Notes under the pieces: generated by a model
Told to the model about the DNA's origin: nothing
The model's database searches: none
Seen by the model: only the letters and a program-made list of their open reading frames with translations
From: JAICNR01 sp035687725
GTDB taxonomy: Bacteria > Gemmatimonadota > Gemmatimonadetes > JACCXV01 > JAHWKZ01
DNA: 5,654 nucleotides
Reading direction: 5' to 3'
NCBI GenBank assembly: GCA_035687725.1
Contig: DASRVB010000117.1
Span: forward strand, 1-5,654
Program-made: the position numbers and the translations under genes
Shown here: in pieces, positions 1 to 5,654 of the stretch
How the letters are laid out: each line of letters begins with the position of its first letter
Numbering within the stretch: position 1 is the stretch's first letter

Positions 1-196
1 AGTCGAGCTCGAGGGAATCCGTGAGATCGGTGACGAACGGGGCGACCGCCCGCTCGGTGAGACGGTGGCCGCCGAGCGTTTGGTTGACGGTGTCGAGTAG
101 CCGGTAGGCCTCGGCGATCTCCTCCGGGGATCCCTCGCCGGCGTCCATCCGCTCGACTCGCTCGGCTCCCCGGCGCCGGAGCGGCGGGAGGATCAC
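1..196 (-). CDS. Probable class I SAM-dependent methyltransferase, N-terminal part (runs off the left edge)
   Basis: Only the first 65 codons are present. They read from GTG at 196..194 and leave the window at base 1. The peptide begins MILPPLRRRGAERVERMDAG and continues with YRLLDTVNQTLGGHRLTERA at residues 31-50. A basic leader with an 'ERMD' step, followed by 'LL..VN..LGG.R', is the usual N-terminus of a large group of small class I (Rossmann) methyltransferases that methylate lipids or small molecules. The SAM-binding glycine motif would lie beyond the window, so the catalytic call rests on the leader alone. The GTG overlaps the TGA of the upstream gene (GTGA, 193-196), implying translational coupling and one mRNA. 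An in-frame ATG at 148..146 is an alternative start, but starting at GTG keeps the family-like basic segment. Neither start has a strong Shine-Dalgarno sequence. The substrate is unknown. Confidence 0.5.
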   Translation of the reverse strand, partial: MILPPLRRRGAERVERMDAGEGSPEEIAEAYRLLDTVNQTLGGHRLTERAVAPFVTDLTDSLELD

Positions 197-801
197 GGCC
201 CGCGGGCCTCGCCGCGTGCCACGCTCTCGACCGGCTTCCCGAGCCAGCGCTCGCCCCGCATCGCGGCGATCCCGTACAGCGGCCGCCAGGGATCGAACCA
301 GTCGGCGGGGACGATCACGACCTCGCGCTCGGCGCGCGTCCAGGTGGAGGGATCGCAGCGGGGCGGCTGACAGACGGGCTGCACCTCGATGCCGAAGTCC
401 ACGTCGACGACCGGGGGAGCGCGATACTCGACGATCGATTCTACCCGTGCGCTCTTGTCGACGGTGTGGAACATCAGGAACTCGGGGCGCAGGTCCTGGT
501 CCACGTCGTACGTCATGACGACGTAGTCGATGGAGTCGCCGCGGCCGACGGAGAACCAGAGATAGCGGCGGGAATCCGCGTCCCGGCCGTAGCCGATCGA
601 CTCCCGCTCGTCGGCCAGCAGTCCGATCAGATAGACGCCGGTCACGACGCCCGAGTCGAATGACTCGAGCCCCACGCCGCTGTCGGGCGTGGACAGGATC
701 TCGTCGGCGGAGCGGACCGCGTAGCGGACTTCGGGGGGTGCGAGCCGGAGCGCGTCTCCGGGACGCTGTGCGCGTGCGAGCGCAGGGAGCACAGATGTCA
801 T
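193..801 (-). CDS. Hypothetical protein, possibly secreted; N-terminus uncertain
   Basis: I do not recognise this family. From ATG 801..799 it is 202 aa and mostly beta-prone, with many aromatic and Val/Ile runs (YLWFSVGRGDSIDYVVMTYD at residues 80-99). There is a pair of cysteines at 144 and 149 (QPVCQPPRC) that could form a disulfide, and an aromatic C-terminal motif WFDPWRPLYG at 168-177. No catalytic motif is evident. Residues 1-11 (MTSVLPALARA) look like the back half of a Sec signal peptide with an A-R-A cleavage site before Gln12. In the same frame the open codons upstream of the ATG encode RRTRSPGGARAIGAAGTLVA, which would complete a basic, hydrophobic signal peptide, but that stretch contains no ATG, GTG or TTG before the in-frame stop at 864..862. 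The gene follows pruA by 46 nt and overlaps the methyltransferase start by 4 nt, so it is probably co-transcribed with both. An extracytoplasmic location is inferred. Confidence 0.7.
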   Translation of the reverse strand: MTSVLPALARAQRPGDALRLAPPEVRYAVRSADEILSTPDSGVGLESFDSGVVTGVYLIGLLADERESIGYGRDADSRRYLWFSVGRGDSIDYVVMTYDVDQDLRPEFLMFHTVDKSARVESIVEYRAPPVVDVDFGIEVQPVCQPPRCDPSTWTRAEREVVIVPADWFDPWRPLYGIAAMRGERWLGKPVESVARGEARGP

Positions 802-847
802 CGCGACGAGCGTCCCGGCTGCGCCGATCGCGCGCGCTCCGCCCGGG

Positions 848-2458
<1,611 letters not shown>

Positions 2459-2598
2459 CGGGGACTCTCCTGAGACGAGATTGCGGCGCGGCGATCTGCG
2501 CCTTCGAACAAGGTCCGCCGGGCGGAAAGGACCGTCAACTCAGATCCCGACGACGGGAAATCCATGCAGTCATGAGGGTCAGATGCATCAAACGTGCA
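2459..2598 (-). promoter_or_regulatory. pdxT-pruA intergenic region: pruA ribosome binding site, candidate -35 and palindrome
   Basis: This is a 140-nt leader upstream of pruA. It holds a clear Shine-Dalgarno AGGAG at 2471..2467. A TTGACG at 2538..2533 resembles a -35 box, but no good -10 lies 16-18 nt downstream (the hexamers there are GACCTT-like). A perfect 6+1+6 inverted repeat, TCCGCC/GGCGGA, occupies 2514-2526, inside what would be the promoter spacer, where an operator could sit. A second, weaker inverted repeat (GGCGC, 8-nt loop, GCGCC) lies at 2485-2502. There is no stem followed by a convincing U-run, so I do not call a terminator and pdxST read-through into pruA is possible. The region is much longer than the other same-strand gaps, which argues for some local control. 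A regulatory function is inferred. Confidence 0.3.
2467..2471 (-). promoter_or_regulatory. Ribosome binding site of pruA
   Basis: AGGAG on the minus strand lies 8 nt before the ATG at 2458..2456. This is ideal spacing and fixes the start of the dehydrogenase. Confidence 0.85.
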
Positions 2599-3273
2599 TC
2601 ACGTGCACCGGGTGGAGATGCGAACCTTGTCGACGAACCGCAGATGCAGGCGGTCGTCGGCGGTGAGCTCGGGATGGAAGGTCGCGACGAGCGCCCGGTC
2701 GGTCTCGGCCAGGACGATCTCGCCGTCTTCCCGGGCCAATACCTCGACATCTTCCCCGACCTCCTCGATGACCGGCGCACGGATGAAGACGGCATGCAGC
2801 GGACCGCCTTCGAGGCCTTCGACGTCGAGATCGGCGGCGAATGATTCGCGCTGCCGGCCATAGGCGTTGCGCGCAACCGTCATCGGCACGAGCGAGAGGT
2901 GAGGCGCCGGCGCGCCGTGGACGTCGGTGGCGAGCAGGATCGCGCCCGCGCATGTGCCGAACACGGGCATACCCTCCGCACCGCGGCGGCGAACGGCGTC
3001 GAGCAGCCCCTCGTAGTCCAGAAGCCGGCGCAGGGTCGTCGACTCGCCTCCGGGAAGAACGAGGCCGTCGATGTCTGCGAGATCCTCGGGCCGGCGCACC
3101 CACACGACCCGGGCGCCCGCGCGCTCGAGCGCGCCGGCATGCTCGGAGACGTCGCCCTGCACTCCGAGGACGCCAATCGTGGGAGCGAGCGCGATCTCGG
3201 ACGCCGCTGGACGGTTGGACTCACGGCGCACGGCGGAGTCGCCGGGGCGGGGAAGGTCGTCGATGCGGGCCAT
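2599..3273 (-). CDS. pdxT: Pyridoxal 5'-phosphate synthase glutaminase subunit PdxT
   Basis: PdxT is a class I (triad) glutamine amidotransferase. It hydrolyses glutamine and channels ammonia to PdxS for PLP synthesis in the cytoplasm. The 224-aa product shows the family order: IGVLGVQGDVSEH at 33-45, LPGGEST at 73-79 (oxyanion region), FGTCAGA at 105-111 with nucleophile Cys108, ARNAYGRQ at 134-141, FIRAP at 163-167, and FHPELT at 199-204 giving His200 and Glu202 of the catalytic triad. The triad is intact. PdxT proteins are usually about 190-200 aa and start within a few residues of 'IGVL.LQG'. Here about 30 polar residues precede that motif. The ATG at 3273..3271 has no Shine-Dalgarno sequence; an in-frame GTG at 3231..3229 (residue 15) is the only other conventional start before the core, and it also lacks one. 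The gene starts 19 nt after the pdxS stop, the usual two-gene PLP synthase arrangement. Confidence 0.96.
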   Translation of the reverse strand: MARIDDLPRPGDSAVRRESNRPAASEIALAPTIGVLGVQGDVSEHAGALERAGARVVWVRRPEDLADIDGLVLPGGESTTLRRLLDYEGLLDAVRRRGAEGMPVFGTCAGAILLATDVHGAPAPHLSLVPMTVARNAYGRQRESFAADLDVEGLEGGPLHAVFIRAPVIEEVGEDVEVLAREDGEIVLAETDRALVATFHPELTADDRLHLRFVDKVRISTRCT

Positions 3274-3292
3274 GGAAGGAGTACCGCGGCGC

Positions 3293-4195
3293 TCAGGTGG
3301 AGCGGGTCTGCATGAGCTCTTCGGCGGCGAGGCGGTCGAGGCCCTTCATCGCCTCCTCGGTCCCGAGCTCCTCGGTCACGCGCGCCAGGATGTCGGGGTC
3401 GTCGTAGTGGGTCGTGCCGAGGACGATCGCGCGTGCGAAGGCGTCGGGCTTCTCGGACTTGAACACCCCACTCCCCACGAACACGCCGTCGGCGCCGAGC
3501 TGCATCATGAGCGCGGCGTCGGCGGGGGTGGCGATGCCACCGGCCGCGAAGTTGACGACCGGCAGCCGGCCGGTCTCGGCGACCTCGACGACGAGGTCGA
3601 GCGGCGCGGCGTGCTCCTTGGCGGCGACGAACCGCTCGCCCTCGTCCATCGACGCGAGCGCGCGGATCTGGCCCTGAATGAGCCGCATGTGGCGCACGGC
3701 CTCGACGATGTTGCCGGTGCCGGGCTCGCCCTTGGTGCGGATCATCGACGCGCCCTCGGCGATCCTGCGCAGCGCCTCGCCCAGGTTCCGCGCGCCGCAG
3801 ACGAACGGCACCGTGAACGCGTTCTTGTCGATGTGATGGGTCTCGTCGGCGGGTGTGAGGACCTCCGACTCGTCGACGTAGTCGACGCCCAGCGCCTCCT
3901 CGATCCGCGCCTCGACGAAGTGGCCGATCCGGCACTTCGCCATGACCGGGATCGTCACCGCGTCCATGATCTCCTTGATGCGCGTGACCGGCGCCATGCG
4001 GGCGACGCCCCCCGCCGCGCGGATGTCGGCCGGAACGCGCTCGAGCGCCATGACGGCGACCGCGCCCGCCTCCTCGGCGATCCTGGCCTGCTCCGCCGAG
4101 ACGACGTCCATGATCACGCCGCCCTTGAGCATGCGGGCGAGGCCGCGCTTGACCTCGGGTGTGCCGGTCTCCCGGCCTGTCTGTTCGGGGGTCAT
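3293..4195 (-). CDS. pdxS: Pyridoxal 5'-phosphate synthase lyase subunit PdxS
   Basis: PdxS is the synthase subunit of the DXP-independent vitamin B6 pathway. This (beta/alpha)8-barrel makes PLP from ribose 5-phosphate, glyceraldehyde 3-phosphate and ammonia supplied by PdxT, and the family assembles as a dodecamer. The 300-aa product is full length. Diagnostic segments are MLKGGVIMDVV at 22-32 (Asp30, equivalent to Asp24 of the Bacillus subtilis enzyme), VMAKCRIGHFVEA at 84-96 (Lys87, the Schiff-base lysine corresponding to Lys81), DESEVLTPAD at 108-117, EGASMIRTKGEPGTGN at 147-162 (Lys155, corresponding to the second catalytic Lys149), and the phosphate-binding FAAGGIATPAD at 216-226 and GSGVFKS at 241-247. 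All key residues are present. The ATG is backed by AGGAG at 4208..4204 with an 8-nt spacer. It is the first gene of the minus-strand group and has a candidate promoter just upstream. Confidence 0.98.
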   Translation of the reverse strand: MTPEQTGRETGTPEVKRGLARMLKGGVIMDVVSAEQARIAEEAGAVAVMALERVPADIRAAGGVARMAPVTRIKEIMDAVTIPVMAKCRIGHFVEARIEEALGVDYVDESEVLTPADETHHIDKNAFTVPFVCGARNLGEALRRIAEGASMIRTKGEPGTGNIVEAVRHMRLIQGQIRALASMDEGERFVAAKEHAAPLDLVVEVAETGRLPVVNFAAGGIATPADAALMMQLGADGVFVGSGVFKSEKPDAFARAIVLGTTHYDDPDILARVTEELGTEEAMKGLDRLAAEELMQTRST

Positions 4196-4203
4196 CGCTC
4201 CGT

Positions 4204-4208
4204 CTCCT
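4204..4208 (-). promoter_or_regulatory. Ribosome binding site of pdxS
   Basis: AGGAG on the minus strand lies 8 nt before the pdxS ATG at 4195..4193, confirming that start. Confidence 0.85.
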
Positions 4209-4227
4209 GAGGCGCTGTTCCAAGATC

Positions 4228-4256
4228 AAGATACATTGGGCGCCGAGGGCCGCCAA
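4228..4256 (-). promoter_or_regulatory. Candidate sigma-70-type promoter for pdxS-pdxT
   Basis: On the minus strand TTGGCG (4256..4251, 4 of 6 matches to TTGACA) is separated by exactly 17 nt from TATCTT (4233..4228, 4 of 6 matches to TATAAT). The -10 sits in the only AT-rich patch of an otherwise extremely GC-rich gap. Transcription would begin near 4221, giving a leader of roughly 25 nt that contains the pdxS Shine-Dalgarno sequence. The geometry is good but this is a consensus match only. No PdxR-type regulator gene is present in the window. Confidence 0.45.
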
Positions 4257-4338
4257 AAGCGCTGCGCCGGTGGCCGCTGTGATCGCCAGCCGGAGCCGCC
4301 GAAGCGCAGCCCCGAGCGCGCGGCGCCGCCCCGGCAAC

Positions 4339-4344
4339 TACATT
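4339..4344 (+). promoter_or_regulatory. Possible -10 element for a leaderless glycosyltransferase transcript
   Basis: TACATT (4 of 6 matches to TATAAT) ends 10 nt before the ATG at 4355, so transcription would start about at or a few bases before the start codon. No -35-like hexamer is visible 17 nt upstream (the sequence there is GCGCGC) and no Shine-Dalgarno sequence precedes the ATG. This is weak evidence, recorded because the gene otherwise has no visible translation signal. Confidence 0.22.
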
Positions 4345-4354
4345 CGCGGCGTCC

Positions 4355-5449
4355 ATGATCCGCCCCATGCCCTCCGAGCCGCGCCGCATCCTGATCGTGC
4401 GCCTGGGCGCGATCGGCGACGTGGCGCGGGTGCTCCCCATGTTGGCCGGCCTCCGGAGACGCTTCCCCGAGGCCGAGATCGACTGGGTCGTCCAGTCCAA
4501 GGCCGCCGATCTCCTCGAAGGTCATCCCGAGATCGCGCGGCTGTGGGTGGTGCCCTTCCGGAGCTGGAGCGAGGCCTTCACGGGCGCGGCCTGGCGACTC
4601 CGGCGGGCGATGCGCGCTCGCGGCTACGATCTCGTGCTCGACTTTCAGGGGATGATCAAGGGCGCGGTGTGGGCGGTCGCGGCCGGCGGTCCGGGTGTCC
4701 GCGTGGGCTGGGGGCCGGGGCACTCCCAGAACCTGGCGTGGCTCTGGTACCACGGCGTACGCACGCCGCCGGGCCGGCGAATCAACCGGCACGTCCGCCA
4801 CCGCGCTCTGGTGGATTGGCTCGGCGCCCCCGACGTCCCGGCCACTCCGCCGCCGCTGGAGAGCGAGGCGGGCGGCGTGGCGGAGTTCCTGGACCGGATC
4901 GCGGCCGAGCCCCGGCCCTGGATTCTCGCCTGGCCCGGGTCGAGCAAGACCGGGAGCCACAAGCGGTGGCAGCCCGGGCGGCTGCGGGAGGCCGCCACCG
5001 CGATTCGCGCCCGGACGGGCGGCACGCTACTCGTCGGATGGGGTCCGGCGGAGAAGGACGAGGCGCTGTCGTTCGCGGCCGAGATCCCGGGAGCCATCGC
5101 GATCCCCCCGACCACGATCCCCGAGCTCGCGCTCCTCCTGGAGCGCGCGGACCTCTACGTGGGGATGGACACCGGGCCCATGCACGTGGCGGCGCTCTTC
5201 GGCACGCCCGCGGTCGGCGTGTTCGGCCGTTCGGATCCGGAGATCCACGGCCCCGCACCGCACCTGCCCGGGCGCGCCGTCGGTGGTCCCCAGGCACGCG
5301 AGTGGAAGACGCGGGCGCGGAAGGGCCTTCCGCCCTTCGAGGATCCCGAGCCGGCCGCGGTCGTCGAGGCGGCGCTCGAGCTCCTCGCGGATGCCGGCCG
5401 CCCGCCGGGCGCTCTTCGCGAGTCCACGGATCGGTCGGGCGGCCGGTGA
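4355..5449 (+). CDS. Glycosyltransferase family 9 protein (LPS heptosyltransferase-like, WaaC/WaaF superfamily)
   Basis: GT9 enzymes are GT-B-fold transferases at the cytoplasmic face of the inner membrane that add ADP-heptose or related sugars to lipopolysaccharide core. The 364-aa protein starts with the N-terminal Rossmann strand RILIVRLGAIGDVARVLPML at 11-30 (the GD pair at 21-22 is the conserved acceptor-side motif). It has DFQGMIKGA at 96-104, which resembles the 'D.QG.IKSA' segment of heptosyltransferase I. The C-terminal donor domain has WPGSSKTGSHKRW at 193-205 and the GT9 signature YVGMDTGPMHVAALFGTPAVGVFG at 268-291, with Asp272 at the nucleotide-sugar site. No transmembrane segment is apparent. 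ATG 4355 is the first possible start: the frame upstream is open only to a TGA at 4280-4282 and holds no ATG, GTG or TTG. Met5 (4367) is an alternative, and neither has a Shine-Dalgarno sequence. The gene overlaps the next glycosyltransferase by 4 nt. The exact sugar cannot be told from sequence. Confidence 0.9.
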   Translation: MIRPMPSEPRRILIVRLGAIGDVARVLPMLAGLRRRFPEAEIDWVVQSKAADLLEGHPEIARLWVVPFRSWSEAFTGAAWRLRRAMRARGYDLVLDFQGMIKGAVWAVAAGGPGVRVGWGPGHSQNLAWLWYHGVRTPPGRRINRHVRHRALVDWLGAPDVPATPPPLESEAGGVAEFLDRIAAEPRPWILAWPGSSKTGSHKRWQPGRLREAATAIRARTGGTLLVGWGPAEKDEALSFAAEIPGAIAIPPTTIPELALLLERADLYVGMDTGPMHVAALFGTPAVGVFGRSDPEIHGPAPHLPGRAVGGPQAREWKTRARKGLPPFEDPEPAAVVEAALELLADAGRPPGALRESTDRSGGR

Positions 5450-5654
5450 GAATCCTGTTCGTCAACGCAGTCGGCTTCGTCGGCGGCGCCGAGACCTGGA
5501 TCGTCCATCTCGTCCGACGGCTGACGGCTCGGGGACACGCGATCGAGGTGGCCCACGATCCGGCCTCGCCGCTCGGCGGGCTCGCCCGCGCGGCCGGCGC
5601 TCGCGCCTGGTCTCCCCTGGGCGGGTTCCGGGGCGTCGTGCGGAGCGCGGCGGC
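5446..5654 (+). CDS. Glycosyltransferase family 4-like protein, N-terminal part (runs off the right edge)
   Basis: Sixty-nine codons are present from GTG 5446-5448. The peptide begins MRILFVNAVGFVGGAETWIV and continues with HLVRRLTARGHAIEVAHDP. 'ILFV....GGAE.....L...L..RGH.V.V' is the classic N-terminal acceptor-domain pattern of GT4 GT-B glycosyltransferases, which extend LPS, O-antigen or exopolysaccharide chains from nucleotide-sugar donors. The catalytic E-x7-E region would lie in the missing C-terminal half. The GTG overlaps the TGA of the GT9 gene (GTGA, 5446-5449), so the two are translationally coupled and probably act in the same glycan pathway. The specific sugar is not predictable. 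Confidence 0.85.
   Translation, partial: MRILFVNAVGFVGGAETWIVHLVRRLTARGHAIEVAHDPASPLGGLARAAGARAWSPLGGFRGVVRSAA

Noticed and set aside
2514..2533. Possible Rho-independent terminator after pdxT
   Set aside because: The stem would need a very short loop or a bulge and is followed only by TTGTTC, not a U-run, so it is not convincing.
3071..4210. A 379-codon plus-strand frame antisense to pdxS and part of pdxT
   Set aside because: Low-complexity Arg/Asp/Leu composition and complete overlap with unambiguous pdxS/pdxT. It is a shadow frame.
2880..4337. A 485-codon minus-strand frame overlapping pdxS and pdxT in another phase
   Set aside because: Extremely Arg-, Gly- and Ala-rich, with no domain pattern. 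It is an out-of-phase shadow of the real genes.
4192..4500. A 102-codon minus-strand frame covering the divergent promoter gap and overlapping the pdxS start
   Set aside because: It begins inside the antisense of the glycosyltransferase, is Arg/Ala/Pro-rich and would collide with the pdxS promoter and ribosome binding site.
4226..4960. A 244-codon minus-strand frame antisense to the GT9 gene
   Set aside because: Its composition is typical of antisense shadows, and the plus-strand frame carries clear GT9 motifs.

Overview
This is a very GC-rich bacterial window with tightly packed genes. It encodes an ordinary set of housekeeping and cell-envelope genes: five complete protein genes and two cut by the window edges. 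A heptosyltransferase-type GT9 glycosyltransferase followed by a GT4 glycosyltransferase suggests a diderm with LPS or another surface glycan. The strong codon bias and the style of PdxS/PdxT fit an uncultured or soil-type high-GC phylum such as Gemmatimonadota, Eisenbacteria or Rokubacteria. The sequence alone does not settle the taxon.

Layout. From about 4195 down to position 1 everything lies on the minus strand, in the order pdxS, pdxT, pruA (P5C dehydrogenase), an unrecognised possibly secreted protein, and the N-terminus of a probable SAM methyltransferase. The spacings are 19 nt (pdxS-pdxT), 140 nt (pdxT-pruA), 46 nt (pruA to the unknown gene) and a 4-nt GTGA overlap (unknown gene to methyltransferase). 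From 4355 rightward the plus strand carries a GT9 glycosyltransferase, then a GT4 glycosyltransferase that starts in a 4-nt overlap and runs off the window. The 159-bp gap at 4196-4354 is a divergent promoter region. It holds a plausible sigma-70-type promoter for pdxST (TTGGCG, 17 nt, TATCTT) and possibly a -10 for a leaderless GT9 mRNA.

How the genes work together. PdxS and PdxT form the DXP-independent pyridoxal 5'-phosphate (PLP) synthase: PdxT releases ammonia from glutamine and PdxS builds the PLP ring. PruA oxidises glutamate semialdehyde/P5C to glutamate in proline catabolism. P5C is known to trap PLP chemically, so this adjacency may be functional as well as positional; that is the most interesting hypothesis here. 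The two glycosyltransferases look like the start of a separate LPS or surface-polysaccharide operon.

I found no CRISPR array, tRNA or rRNA, transposase, integrase or evident defence system. No stretch longer than 300 bases lacks a gene. The many long overlapping antisense reading frames are explained by GC-rich codon structure.
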